A stretch of DNA of 64,000 bases from Tachypleus tridentatus (GCF_004210375.1 NC_134833.1:24804063-24868062), one strand, 5' to 3'; positions 44,652 through 56,445 are shown, counted from the first letter of the stretch. Numbers and translations are program-made. The notes: generated by a model from the sequence alone, not told the origin.

Positions 44652-45260
44652 TTATTTCTTCAAATAACCCTCATGAGGATACTTTGACAATCGTCATATA
44701 CAAAGATGACCAGAAGAAAAAAAAATTCGCCACCGAATTGTGATACACTGAATCTGAATCAGAAGTCCTAACCTTTTCCCGCACCATGTTTTGGTAGATA
44801 AATTGGTAATATATACATTAACATCTCTCCATCTGTTGCATGTAAACCAGCCTGACTTGGCAACAAAAGTGGGTGTGTCTTATTCTATAAATTGAAGGTC
44901 CAAAACCGACATCCGTCGATTTATTTCTTTATATATTTGTTTACAAAACTTTCAATAAATATTATACTTTCAAATACTATGCAACCACAGACGTTTGGGT
45001 TAAAAGCTGTAAAATTGAAACAATCAGTCAAAAATAGGGAATCATTTCTGAACCGGACAAATTAAAAAAAAGTTTTAAGTGGCTTTTAAAACATGGGAAA
45101 AGTTGTGGTTTTGATCACCAAGTAGAGATGCTTGTGTATGTCATATCGGTGGTTGAAATAAGTTAAGGCTACTCCGGACATTTCTGTCACGGGGAAAACG
45201 ATAAAAATTTGATAACATAGTAACAGAAGTTTCAGAGTTGGCCTTGTTTCTATACTCACA
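44652..45260. other. intergenic DNA
   Basis: No gene recognised. Confidence 0.4.
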
Positions 45261-45262
45261 TA

Positions 45263-45751
45263 CAGTAGTGTACATAAATGTTAGGACAAGAGAATATTTT
45301 GTGATTCTTTCCATTTTGTGGGACTCATTCTTGCATGCCACCACAGAGTGGCAGTCTTGTAACGTTTCACTGACCCCTGGTGACAAATGAATGAGCCAAT
45401 GGTTGTGCTTGACGAACATACTGATCAAAAACTTGACAATTCAAAAGTTGCTTTGAAAGAAACTTTATGAGTGTATTAAAGACATTTGGATTAAAGCTCA
45501 AAGAACATTTTGATTTAATGTATTGCAACAATGTCTGAAAGACTTTCTGCAGTTATTAAAGCAAATGGGAGATACAGAAAATATTAACTGGTTGCTGAAC
45601 TCAGGTACTTCTATCTATAGGGTTTATGTTGTACTACATATGAAGATAAGAAAAAGACTGATGTTTCACCTGCGAAATATCCTCCAATGTTCTTTGAAAG
45701 TAATCTGAAATTTAATTTTTGACTTTTTTCTGACACTTTTGCACAGTACTG
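45263..45751. mobile_element. internally deleted Tc1-like element
   Basis: Ends cagtagtgtacataaatgtt and acacttttgcacagtactg, flanked by TA on both sides, match the 1.4 kb Tc1-like element at 23345-24740. Only 489 bp. A leftover of the transposase C-terminus is readable near 45530 on the + strand (MSERLSAVIKANGRYRKY-like). Confidence 0.85.
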
Positions 45752-45983
45752 TAAATCAAACTTAAAGACAAGTAGAAAAGAAACTAAAGCAATCAACCAT
45801 TTAATTAAAAATAAATGAATAGTTGTCACTAAACCAGGTATATTAAGGTATATTACTATTAAATAATGATTGTATAAGTAAAGAACTTTCAGTAATATCC
45901 GATTAAATTGCATTTAAAAAATTAAACCATCATCTCACAACAAAAAGAGAGGGGGGTAAACTACAAAAACATTTGTTAAAAAT

Positions 45984-46863
45984 ATATATATAGAAACGGC
46001 TCGTTTAGGTTGAAAAAAAAAATTTACGTAGAGGAGTGAACACATAATTTTTTCAATCACATTAACGCTATACATCCCAACATCAACTTCACATGTAAAC
46101 AAAAAGGAAGCAATCAAATATTATTTCTTAACCTCAAAATTACAAGAACCGATACACAATTTAAAACAGAAATCCACCGAAAAAATCACCCATACTGGAC
46201 TATACATTCCTCGGGACTCAGCACATGAAACAAAAGCACTCAACATACCAAGAAACCAAATAAATACAGCCATAAAACTATGCTCACCAGATAAAATTAA
46301 CGATGAATTAGACAAAATAAAACAATACTTCATCAACATCAACTGCCACGACTTCTATATTGGAGAAACAAGTAGAAAAATGAAAACCAGATTTAAAGAA
46401 CATAAAAAGTCATCTTCACACGTTTTCGAACACTGTAAGTCAAATAAACACAACATAACCATAGAAAACACTCAAATACTATATAAAGAACAAATATAAG
46501 CAAACGCAAAATTAAAGAAGCCTTACTTATACAAGTTAAGCCCAAAATAAACCAATACAAAGAAACACCTTTATATCTATATTAAAATATAATATAATAA
46601 ATAATAATAATAAATAAAAATAAATAATATAAAATTGTATATTCAACATCTAAGCCCGCCCTCTAGATTCCGACACTCATTACACAACCCCTTTCAAACA
46701 TGTGGTCAGCTTCCGGTCAGTTACCTCTCTTTCTTTGTGAACCTGACGATGACCAAAGAAGGTCGAAACGTTGTTCACTCCTCTACGTAAAAAATGTTCT
46801 CAACCCAAACGAGCCGTTTTTACATATATATTTCTCTACAAGTGGGTTTTCTCGACATCACTG
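45984..46863 (+). mobile_element. Penelope-like retroelement with GIY-YIG endonuclease relic
   Basis: Flanked by a 13 bp target duplication atttgttaaaaat (45971-45983 and 46864-46876). From about 46050, HPNINFTCKQKGSNQILFLN and ITRTDTQFKTEIHRK match the end of a Penelope reverse transcriptase. From 46333, NCHDFYIGETSRKMKTRFKE and HKKSSSHVFEHCKSNKHNI form the GIY-YIG nuclease domain, with YIG, the catalytic-region Arg and EH present but GIY changed to HDF. After a TAA and frameshift near 46500, KIKEALLIQVKPKIN and a stop near 46584 end the domain. Stops in the polymerase part show it cannot move. The 3' part carries a hammerhead-like motif. Confidence 0.88.
46737..46778 (+). ncRNA. hammerhead-ribozyme-like motif, best copy
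   Basis: In order: GTGAAC, core CTGACGA, one extra T, GACC, loop AAAGAA, GGTC, GAAACGTT, GTTCAC. GTGAAC pairs fully with GTTCAC (stem I) and GACC with GGTC (stem II). CTGANGA and GAAA are the invariant hammerhead boxes. Helix III would be only the self-complementary ACGT, so two molecules would be needed. Hammerhead motifs with very short helix III are known from Penelope-like elements. The extra T after the core is a concern; activity is untested. Confidence 0.5.
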
Positions 46864-47083
46864 ATTTGTTAAAAATTTCTGAATATATTAAACCATTAAG
46901 TTCTTAGTGGTGGTATTCTCTACGGTTTATCAAGTATGTAAAGAACAATTGTTCCATTAGTCCAGTAGTTTCAACGATACGTACCTGTGATCAGTTATGC
47001 AGTTAAAAGTTGTTTTGAGATCCATGAACAGCTGGCAGACTTAAGATTTGATGCACAAGTTTACTGTGTGAGTTTTGGCATGG

Positions 47084-47340
47084 TTCGTTTTGTTTTGAAT
47101 TTCACGCAAGGCTAAACGAAAGCTATCTGTTCCTAATTTATTAATGTAACACTAAAGAGAAGGCAGCTAGTCATCACCACCCACCACCGACTCTTGGCTA
47201 CTTTTTACCAACGAACAGTGGGATTTACCGTCACATTATAATGTTCCCACGGCTGAAAGGGCGAGCATATTTGGTGGGATGGGGATTCGAACCCGCGACC
47301 CTCAGATTACGAGTCAAGTGCCTTAACCTCCTGGCCATGT
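47084..47340 (-). mobile_element. SINE family 1, nearly full length
   Basis: Tail tcgttttgttttgaatttca; head with gggattcgaacccgcgaccc and cctggccatgtc. About 15 bp missing near the tail side. Confidence 0.88.
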
Positions 47341-47344
47341 CTTG

Positions 47345-47430
47345 ACATGGAGTGTGTCTTTTTCTTGCAGAGCAGAGCCACTTTGAACTATCTGCTTTGT
47401 CCACCCTGCGGAATCAAACTCCAGATTTAA
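47345..47430 (-). mobile_element. SINE family 2 fragment
   Basis: gcagagcagagccactttga, ctatctgctttgtccaccct and gaatcaaactccag. Confidence 0.6.
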
Positions 47431-47637
47431 GCATTGTATGTTTTTATTGAATATATAAATTTGTCACAAAAGATATCGTCTGAGAGTTTAACTGTGGTAT
47501 TTATGATCAGATAAATAATGTTGCGGTGGCTCAAAATTGGCACCTACTCTTACCAAATCTGTTTTTATGTTAACGTGATAATTAATGGTTGAGTAACTGT
47601 TCTGAAAGTTGTAAACCTTAGAAATAACTTCGGTTTT

Positions 47638-47752
47638 ATTAGTTGCTAAGCGCACGTTACACACTGGGTTGCTTGTGCTCTCCGCTCCGTAGTTATCGAG
47701 TTCTGAATTTTAACGTTATGAGTCCTCTTTCTTGTCACTGAGCCACCAGAAG
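47638..47752 (-). mobile_element. SINE family 2 copy, diverged
   Basis: cacactgggttgcttgtgct, acgttatgagtcc and cactgagccaccag. Confidence 0.6.
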
Positions 47753-48110
47753 GCAGTATCATAGATACCTGGATTATACATTCGTTATATTTAATACTAT
47801 GAAAAAGAAATATTTTATAACATCATGTTTTTAGTTGAAGGATAACTGTGAAGATTTTGTTTTCCAATAGCATTTGTCACGTGCTATGTTGAAGGATTTA
47901 TTCTAAAAAATCATTTCATGTTTGCTGTAATTATATAATATGATTTATTGGATGATTTGCTGCAGTTAGAAAAAAATCCAATATGAAATTTAACGCAGCG
48001 TAAGATGTTGATGAGAACAATGCACATGTAATTCACTCATTCACTACATCAACTGTTATTAAGTTCATTAAAAGAAGAAATTTATTTAAATTCTCTTCTT
48101 TATTTTTTAT

Positions 48111-48362
48111 TATAAATTTCGCGCAATGCTACACCAGGGCTATCTGCGGTAGGGGTCTCTATTTTAGTAATTTAAGACTAGAGGGAAGGTAACTAGTCAT
48201 CACCACCCATTGCCAACTCTTGTACCAACAAATAGTAGGACTGACCGTCAAATTATAATGCCCCCACAGCTGAAAGGGCAAGCCTGTTTGGTGTGACGGA
48301 GATTCGACTCCGCGATCCTCAGATTAAGAGTCGAGTGCCTTAACCACGTAGCCATGCCTGTG
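48111..48362 (-). mobile_element. SINE family 1, old copy with small deletion
   Basis: aaatttcgcgcaatgctaca, ctagtcatcaccacccattg; the segment ggctactctttt is missing; head gattcgactccgcgatcc. Confidence 0.85.
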
Positions 48363-48573
48363 CCCGGTGAGTAAGGTAAATCTTAAATTAGGTATTTCAC
48401 CATTAGCTGAACATTTGCATAACAATAATCTAGTGGGTAAAATATGTTATTAACTCGATCTAATACTCACAATGTCAGGTATATTCATGAATGACTGGAG
48501 ATAATTAGGTTTAAGAAAATTAACAATTTATTAAATAAGGACGATGGCTTAATGGGCGCGTGTGCTTTCCTTC

Positions 48574-48668
48574 TGGCAAAGTCACATCGGACTGTCTGTT
48601 GTGCCCATCGAGAGGGGCCAAACCCCTGATTTAAGCGTTGTAAATCCGAAGACTTACCGCTATCCAAG
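48574..48668 (-). mobile_element. SINE family 2 copy
   Basis: gcaaagtcacatcggactgt, ctgttgtgcccatcgagagg and cgttgtaaatccgaagactt, a tRNA-like arm in reverse. Confidence 0.6.
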
Positions 48669-49302
48669 TGGTGGACATGAAGTCATGGAACAGTGTGTAA
48701 ATAGACTGAACAGAAGATATAGGAAGTGTGTAATATGTTCGGTATACCACTCTCTGATATTGTGCTAAAAACGTCTAAACGTATAGAGTGAGTTTGAAAG
48801 TGTGGATGTGTCTCAAATAAAGCTCAAGATACAAGATAATAAAATGTGTTTAAACATTTGCGAACAAAAATATTTTAATAAAGTACACTAAAAATCATGT
48901 AACTGAAAATCATAAGCAATATGTGCGTTGTAGAGAAATCTTCTCAGGCAATATGTTCTTTGTAGAGATTCATTTTCCATTTCTTCGAAACATTGTCCTA
49001 CTTTTCAGAAATTACCTTAAGTACTAATCTAAATATCCTAAAGCTCTTTATAGGTAGATAATAAATTGTCTAATTAGTGTGATATAATAAAGAACAAACA
49101 CATATCAGTGTATCGTAACACCAAAACACACTGTGTGCTGACATAAATATCCCAAAGATCTGTATATAGATAATAAATCGTCCAGTTAGTATGATATAAT
49201 AAAGATCTAATCATACCAATCAATCCCAGCACAGGTTAAGACATACCAATCCATTCTAGTACATAATTCTTTTCATAAGGATTTAATTTCAGGTATGGGT
49301 GA
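48669..49302. other. intergenic DNA
   Basis: Contains a weak direct repeat: gatagataataaattgtcta-like sequence near 49050 and 49165, each followed by gtgatataataaag or gtatgatataataaag. No gene. Confidence 0.4.
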
Positions 49303-49942
49303 TCAGGTGGAAAAAGGTTGAAAATAAATTGTCTCTCCACCGGCTAAGTAGCCAGCCCAGACGCTAAACGTACCTTTGGTAATAATGCTGTGATTACATT
49401 TTGGACAGTACTGCCATATCGTGGGCTGGAAATGGGGATTTAGGAACGATAACAACATTTGTCTGTTTCAAGTTAGTTTAGCACCATTTCCGGTCATCAC
49501 TTATCACCACGAAAATTACGTTTCGGTATTTTGATAGAAAGTAAGTCATAGCCTTCTTGAAGAATTCATTTCCTGGTATGGCACCCTTTCGTTGTAATAA
49601 ATAATTTATCATATCTGTTCTTCTCACATGAATTCCAACAAAAGTATCAACAGATCTCGTGCACTGTATATTACGTAACACCGCCTCTGCATGCTGGTCT
49701 TTTGGATCGACGAATCTGAACTACTGTTTTATTTCGAATCTGACAAAATCATAAAATGTTGGTGAAACCGCATACTGGTTTTCTCTCAAAATCACGGCAT
49801 CCTTCGGTATTGCTACATCACTTGAACGTATATGCCTACCTATGTTGTAGTAAGGAAGGCTTTTGTACGTTTCTAATAGCTCAGTACTTGTTTCTACGGT
49901 GATTTTGAAAAACGTACGCAATTGCCAGGCAGTATGATTTGG

Positions 49943-50220
49943 TTTGTTTGTTTGTTTTGGAATTTCGCACAAAGCTACTCGAGGGCTATCTGTGCTAGCC
50001 GTCCCTAATTTAGCAGTGTAAGACTAGAGGGAAGGCAGCTAGTCATCACCACCCACCGCCAACTCTTGGGCTACTCTTTTACCAACGAATAGTGGGATTG
50101 ACCGGCACATTATACACCCCCCACGGCTGGGAGGGTGAGCATGTTTAGCGCGACGCGGGCGCGAACCCGCGACCCTCGGATTACGAGTCGCACGCCTTAC
50201 GCGCTTGGCCATGCCGGGCC
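49943..50220 (-). mobile_element. SINE family 1 inside the fucosyltransferase pseudogene
   Basis: Full length, flanked by the 11 bp target duplication gtatgatttgg (49932-49942 and 50221-50231). Oriented like the host gene. Confidence 0.96.
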
Positions 50221-50443
50221 GTATGATTTGGAGTACGGGCTTTCTGTTGTTAAGACGTGATAAACCATATAGTGTCGCAAATATTCCCATTTGGTTTCCT
50301 AGGCGACCTCTGCTTTTAATTATTGTAAGTGGTGGTCTATTGACATCTGTAAGAAAGAACAAAAAACCTCAAATACTTAAAATAATAGTGAAAAGTAAAC
50401 TGCAACTACCCAGTAACAAAAAATTATGAATTGTCAGTTTCTC

Positions 50444-50538
50444 AAAATCTCTTGTTAGACCTTCGTGTGTGTTACAAATACTCAGTTTAAGACGTAATTA
50501 GCATTTGTAACACACACGAAGATCTGACAAGAAATTTT
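50444..50538. ncRNA. long perfect-stem hairpin in pseudogene intron
   Basis: Arms 50444-50479 and 50503-50538 pair over 36 positions with about three mismatches; the inner 19 bp (cttcgtgtgtgttacaaat against its complement) are perfect. Loop of 23 nt. Size and shape are like a microRNA precursor, but a MITE or chance palindrome is possible. Confidence 0.45.
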
Positions 50539-50774
50539 AAATCGTTGTAAAGCCATGTCGCTGGAGGAACAACTTCACGTTAATCAAAACAATACGTAAT
50601 TCGGGAATTTTTATGCAGATGTGAATAAATCAATTTCACGGGTCTTACACTTTTTTTTCACTTACGTTACGTTAGTTAACTACTTAAATTACTGTTGGAG
50701 TATTCAGTTATTAATTATATTTTTAATATACGACAAACTGCTGCTTCAAATGGGAGAACAGCTCATTGTAAGTT

Positions 50775-50862
50775 AGATAACAAAGCCACATAAGGCTATC
50801 GGAGAATCGAGCCCTGTATTTTAGCACCGTATGTCCTTAGACTAACTGTTGTCTTGCAAGGA
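50775..50862 (-). mobile_element. SINE family 2 fragment
   Basis: aacaaagccacataaggcta, gagaatcgagccctg and cgtatgtccttagactaact; lies in the pseudogene intron. Confidence 0.6.
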
Positions 50863-51172
50863 AACTTGTTGTAAGTTAAATTTATTAAGTTATACTTAAC
50901 AACGCCAAGAATAATGCTAGTTTTATGAAATAAAATGGTGTAAATTAACTAGTTAAATTGAAAAACAAGTCTGAATGTTAATATTTCATAGAAACATGTA
51001 TAGCAAATACATCTTACCTGAATTAACAGTAACAAGATCACTGGACAAGTTGTTGGATTTAACATCAACTAGGTAACTTTTGACAGTTTCGTACCTTAGT
51101 TGTATGAAGGATAATTTGCCAAATAACTATTGTCGAGGTAAGCAAAATAGCAAACAGCTTCCAAGAGGGCAT

Positions 51173-52464
51173 TTCGTTCGCAAGTCTTTCTGTTCCAACC
51201 GTCCCAGTAGTTCCAAACTCAACTTTAAGAAAAAGAATGAATATTTATATCATAACAAACGAATAATAAAAGACTGAAACATTCTATAGATAAAGTTCAA
51301 CGACGTGCTGATTTGATGAGTTACTGCGTTTTGTTCTATGAAACAACCAGCCAGTCACTCCAATTAAATCAACATACTTGCCGTCAGTAACTTCTGACTC
51401 GTTATATCAAACTGTTCATTTGATTTTTCAGTTAGCTTTCTCTAACAGTGTTTAAAAATATAATATTCAAATTAATCTATATAAATATAATAGTAATGTC
51501 TGTGATACGTCCACGTATCTACTTCACTGAGTGCCGATGGATCCTCACGGAAAATGGTTCATTAGGTCCACGCAGGGAACATTAAGATTTTCAGTTTTTA
51601 CTTGTTTGTGGGTTTTTTTACCGCTACTTCACCCCCTGTTAATGAACCTTCACCAAATTTGGCATGGATTTTTTTTTTTTTTTGTTAATGTGGAGATACA
51701 TGTAAAATTATGGTTTCACCAGGGGTCAGGTACTCCATCTAGTATTAGGTAAAATACCTGTTTTATTAAAATAAGGAAGTTTTTTGTTTATGATACGTCT
51801 ATAGTTGGTAAATACACAGCATATTAATATCACTAGAACGACTTATTCGTAAAACTACATATAATTCTTAATAACGGCTCTAAACGTTTTTCCTCACTTG
51901 ATATTTTTTACCTTTGTTCTGTAATAGATGAATCCTAGTTAAATTTGATAAATCATTTGGGAGATATATATTCTAATTTCATCAGATTTGGTTTATTGTA
52001 CAGAGTAGTTTATAAAATATTAGTAGTTTTACTACAACAAAAATACAATATTTATTGCGTTGTTAATGGAATTAAAACTGACATTTTTTTGAAGATGTTG
52101 TTCACTGGTTTATTGTGCGAAAACCATAAGTTAGCTAGTTTTAGATTACGTGCAACCATGTATATCTAAATATGTAAACATTATTTTTGTCGTATTGTAA
52201 CAAAGCTTCAATATTCGAAAATATCGCCACAACGGTAATGACAACAGTTCTCAATTACAGTAAAGACGTTCTGGTGTAAGGACAAACAATAAAGAAAAAC
52301 TGCCAAAATGCTGTGCTAATATTTTCACAATGGTGTTTCTCTGTTCACTACGTCACTTGGAGATGGTCGATGCATTGTTATGCCAAAGGAGAGTCGATGG
52401 ATACTCATTCCAAAAGATGATTTTACATTCGCCTTTACACTTTGGGCTTTAACTTTTGAAGTTG
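51173..52464. other. intergenic DNA
   Basis: A stretch at 51540-51750 (cttcaccaaatttggcatgg, long T run, caccaggggtcagg) has the look of a dispersed repeat, but no second copy lies in this window. Confidence 0.35.
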
Positions 52465-52570
52465 TCCCCCAGTGAAATAGTGGTGAGTTTATGTATTTAC
52501 AACGCTAAGATCCAGGGTTCGATTACCCACAATGGATACAATAGATAGCCAAATGTGCCATGTTGCTTAA
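52465..52570 (+). mobile_element. SINE family 2 copy
   Basis: cccccagtgaaatagtggtg, atttacaacgctaagatcca and gggttcgattacccacaatg (B-box), forward orientation. Confidence 0.75.
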
Positions 52571-52782
52571 AAAACTTTTTAAGGTGAAATTTAGTTAAGT
52601 TTAACATGTTTAAAGTGATTAACTACAGTTTTATCATTTAAGTAGTATCAACATAATATTGCCACAATAATACAAATTATCACTACATGCTACAATAATA
52701 TTGTTATAATAGTCGTGTTAAGAATAAAATAACATCCTAATGAGTATGCATACATCTTACTGTTTTTAATACTGAAATTAAT

Positions 52783-52851
52783 ACCTGGTCAGAATATAAA
52801 AGCCAAACAAACCTGGTCAGAATATAAAAGCCAGATAAACCTGGTCAGAAT
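52783..52851 (+). repeat. 28 bp tandem repeat, 2.5 copies
   Basis: acctggtcagaatataaaag repeats at 52783, 52811 and (partial) 52839. Confidence 0.9.
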
Positions 52852-52881
52852 CCTTAGAATAATTAGTGATTAATTCTCATC

Positions 52882-52923
52882 GAATATTCCTGAACTATAG
52901 AACCATTATAGAATATTTTGGAA
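52882..52923. promoter_or_regulatory. heat-shock-element-like arrays
   Basis: GAAtaTTCctGAA at 52882-52894 is a perfect three-unit element; GAAtaTTTtgGAA at 52911-52923 has one mismatch. No gene nearby. Confidence 0.3.
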
Positions 52924-54202
52924 CGCTAGGCCAAATAATTTAGGCCTAGAAATCTATAAAGTGCCGAAACTTTTTGAAATATAGATCGGAGATCAGTGAA
53001 CTTACTAGAATCGAGCTTTCCAGGAACGATGGGATAATGTTCGTGTACGGAAGTTTTTACAGATTAAACGTTTCTAGAGTAATGCAATAGTATATATATG
53101 ACACTAAAGATGGTGTAATGGTGGTACTGCTTGCAAAATCTTAACTGACCGTTGAAAGTCATCATCTCGAGGTTTAAGAAAATCACGACGGTTAAAAGAA
53201 AAAAAAAGTGAAATTATATTTGACGGTGAAATTTAACTTGTTAAAAAGAAATTCTTGACTCTGTCCAAATAGGTTAATTTTTAACATTTTCATGATTGTG
53301 TCAATATTGCTTCATAATTCTGCAAATATTGTTAGATTAATAATTGTATAAATATTGTCTATGTAAAACTATTCTTATTGTGATTGAATACATTTGTGAA
53401 TAATTATTATTATAAATTGTCTTGTTTGTTCGTATATCGATCGGTAATTTCTACTGTAACAAATACAAAATACTCTTCAACCTCACAGCAGACGAGGTAT
53501 ATATTTTTAAACAAACGTATTTTCAGCGCCGCCAAGACTATCTATCAAAAATGTTTTGGTACATTTTTTTTAGAAGACTGAATAGCTTCGATAATGGTGA
53601 CTTTTATCACTTTATCACTAAATATTGCTGGCCAGTAATATTTTCATCATCTTTAAAGTTATTTAATTCGGTAACAACGTATCTGTTGTCTCATTCTTTT
53701 AGGTTTAGTATAGTTGGATCAATAGCGTTTAATAATAAAACTATCGATTATCGTCACTAATTCCAACGTATTGGTCTCTTGTTCATTTACTGTTCTCATG
53801 AAATATTTTAAAATACTGCATTTCTGCTGTTCATACAGTCTGCGAAAGAGTTGAGAAGACGTCTGGACTGACGATACTTCAGCTGAAATGGGTTTCCATT
53901 CTGTGTGAGCTGCATCTTAAAATGTAGCGTATTGTAGTTCATTAACAGAGTGCAACTCTTAAGAATATGCAACTCCTTTTGTGAATCTGACCCATATAAA
54001 AGCCAGTGTATATTACGTCATGCTTTGTTTCTCGAAATAATAAGAGACATAAAACCCAAATTATATTTTTCAAATAGAGTAATTCAATTGCTGTCTGCCC
54101 ACTACAATTTTAGTGACGGTGGTGCTGTGATAACTTGTAAGTGTACTTTGTGTTGTTATAATAAGCCTAATGTAAAGATCAAGTGTGGAATCGCCTAGCC
54201 TA
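52924..54202. other. intergenic DNA with unassigned open frames
   Basis: Frames of 112 codons (53422-53760) and 82 codons (53950-54198) show no known motif, no splice context and AT-driven composition. I do not call them genes. Confidence 0.4.
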
Positions 54203-54424
54203 TTTGTTTGGTTGTTTGTTTTTGGATTTCGCACAAAGCTACTCGAGGGCTATCTGTGCTAGCCGTCCCTAATTTAGCAGTGTAAGACTAGAGGGAAGGC
54301 AGCTAGTCATCACCACCCACCGCTAACTATTGGACAACTATTTTACCAACAAATAGTGGGATTGACCATCGTATTATAATGCCCCTACGGCTGATAGGGT
54401 GAGCATGTTTGGTGCGATGGGGAA
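54203..54424 (-). mobile_element. SINE family 1, head-truncated
   Basis: Tail and body conserved; the match stops at ggtgcgatgggga before the tRNA-like head. Confidence 0.9.
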
Positions 54425-54944
54425 ATACTGTAAAATCTTAGCTAGTAATCCATATTTTATTAGTATATATCTTAAGTTTTATTTGTACAAGGTAATATTT
54501 TAAAATCCTGAATTTCCCCTGGTGTGATACATTTTTATCTTAGCTTGTCATTATCCCTAATTTATTCATCACCATTCGACACAGTACAAAATTAAACGTA
54601 CTCTCTATGAAATCGCCATTGTTCAGATAAACCACATCTATTATAGTCTTTAACCTGATAGTTGCAAATTCAGTGTTAAGTAAGAATTAAATATAATGGA
54701 AATCTAAAGAGAGCCTATATTTTTCCGCATGTAAAGATGAATCTATAAGTAATCCGTACATTGGCGCTATTTCGTCTTTAGTCTTAATTCAAGAGACCAA
54801 AATTGAACTGGAAGTCTTTATTGCCTTCCATGAGCAGAAAGGACCTTAATGAAAGTGCACACAAAAGAGTGGATGATGGAGACAGGCTTGTAATGATGAA
54901 TGGAAATAGAATATGGAAATAATTCGTAACATACATTTATATTG
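54425..54944. other. intergenic DNA
   Basis: Nothing recognised. Confidence 0.4.
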
Positions 54945-55223
54945 TGTGTTTGTTTGTTTGGGAATTTCGCACAAAGCTACTCGAGGGCTATCTGTGCTAG
55001 CCGTCCCTAAGTTAGCAGTGTAAGACTAGAGGGAAGGTAACTAGTCATCACCACCCACCGCCAACTCTTGGGCTACTCTTTTACCAACGAATAGTGGGAT
55101 TGAGAGTCACATTATAACGCCCCTACGGCTGAAAGGGCAAGCATGTTTAGTGCGACGGGGATTCGAATCAGCGACCCTCAGATTACGAATCGAACGCCTT
55201 AACCTACCTGGCCATGCCGGGCC
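54945..55223 (-). mobile_element. SINE family 1, full length
   Basis: tgtttgtttgtttgggaatt tail to gccatgccgggcc head. Flanks share atttatat, a possible short target duplication, but both are AT-rich. Confidence 0.92.
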
Positions 55224-56307
55224 TATATTTATATATATATATATAAACACACACGTAAGTATGGTCATTTCTCATCACAACATCACACAGCTTGATTTCT
55301 CCAAGCCCGTTCCCTTGGTTGTGGTTTCGCTAGAATAGCATAGAATAAAAATTCCGGCAGTTTATGGAATTGTTCCTGCAAGACACATTTCCTTAATATT
55401 ATTTCCTCCAGTGACTGAACGGCAAAATATTGGACTTGCTTCATAATTGTTTAACGATACCCGTGATTGGCACAGCACAACCAGCACATTGTATAGCTTT
55501 GAAATTAATAACAGTAAACGAAGAAACTTAAGTATACATCAGTTGTTTTGCTGAAAGGTGGTTCTCACTTACGATAGAACTTACACGAGTCTACAATCAT
55601 AAGTAACCAAACTTTAAGAGAATGCATATTTCTAATTAATTAATATTAATACTCTTCAAGTTTACTTTCTGGAATATAGGATTATACTAACAGGATTTCT
55701 TTATCACAACTTTAATATTTACCAAATTTGCTCTTATGACAACCTTTTAAATAGCAGTGTTTATCTACATATTTAACGAATATGTTTGGAGAAAAGTATG
55801 TTTTTGTTTACTTTGTTTTCTCACAAAGTGTGGCATTTTCGTTAATTTTGACGTCATCTTAAGCACTCAAATTCTGTTATCATATTTGTGGTTGTGTCGT
55901 TTACTTTCACCTGTATCAGTTTAGGTATTACGAAATATGTGTCGATATAAAGTGAAAGAAATTGCAAAACTTACCAGCTTATTTTCGGTTTTCAACCTCT
56001 ATGAACTTAAATATTTCTAAACAGTTAATCTAAATATACTATCATAGAGTCAGGCGGGTGTCATCAATCCACACCTTAGCTCTGAAAGTTAGGCATAAGT
56101 AAATCAAACAAATGTTTATACGCCTAACGGCAGTTGGTTGCGTCAATAAAAGTATTTTATTTCTTTATTTTAATTTTTTTACTGGAGATACCTAAGGACT
56201 AAAGAGTTTTGTAGGAGAAAACTAACACTGTCAGACAATTGAAGCCACGATGCAGAAAATTAAAAATCGTAAAATATTATATCTCATATACTGGGGTTGC
56301 TAGAAAT
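55224..56307. other. intergenic DNA beginning with an (AT)n run
   Basis: No gene seen. Confidence 0.4.
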
Positions 56308-56445
56308 GGCAGTGCTTCCAGTGGCAATTGGTATGTCTGCTAAAATATACAGCTAGAAACCGGGTTTCGATGCCCCTGACGGGCAAGGCACAAATATCCT
56401 GTTTTGTAACTTTGCACTTAACAACAAACTCACAAACAAACAAAT
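56308..56445 (+). mobile_element. SINE family 2 copy
   Basis: ggcaattggtatgtctgcta, agaaaccgggtttcgatgcc (B-box region), ggcaaggcacaaatatcc and tail caaacaaacaaa. Confidence 0.8.

Larger units (their letters stand above)
49303..51172 (-). pseudogene. GT11 alpha-1,2-fucosyltransferase pseudogene (FUT1/FUT2-like)
   Basis: Two exons on the minus strand. Exon 1 (51172-51018) starts at ATG and encodes a type II signal anchor (MPSWKLFAILLTSTIVIWQI), then stem sequence in a shifted frame up to donor GTAAGA. Exon 2 (from 50346) has acceptor ttctttcttacag and reads RPPLTIIKSRGRLGNQMG, the conserved G-RLGNQMG motif, then TFVGIHVRRTDMINYLLQ (HVRR, GDP-fucose site), FVVISDDRKWC, and CNHSIITKGTFSVWAGYLAG. 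This order is diagnostic of glycosyltransferase family 11, Golgi enzymes adding fucose to terminal galactose. Defects: frameshift in exon 1, SINE at 49943-50220 with a frame change at that site, in-frame TAG near 49718, TAA after KWC, and one more frameshift near 49400. An intron is kept, so it is not a retrocopy. Confidence 0.9.

Noticed and set aside
46121-46342. 73-codon minus-strand frame
   Set aside because: Antisense to the Penelope reverse transcriptase relic.
53422-53760. 112-codon plus-strand frame
   Set aside because: AT-driven composition, no motif, no flanking splice signals, overlaps another open frame.
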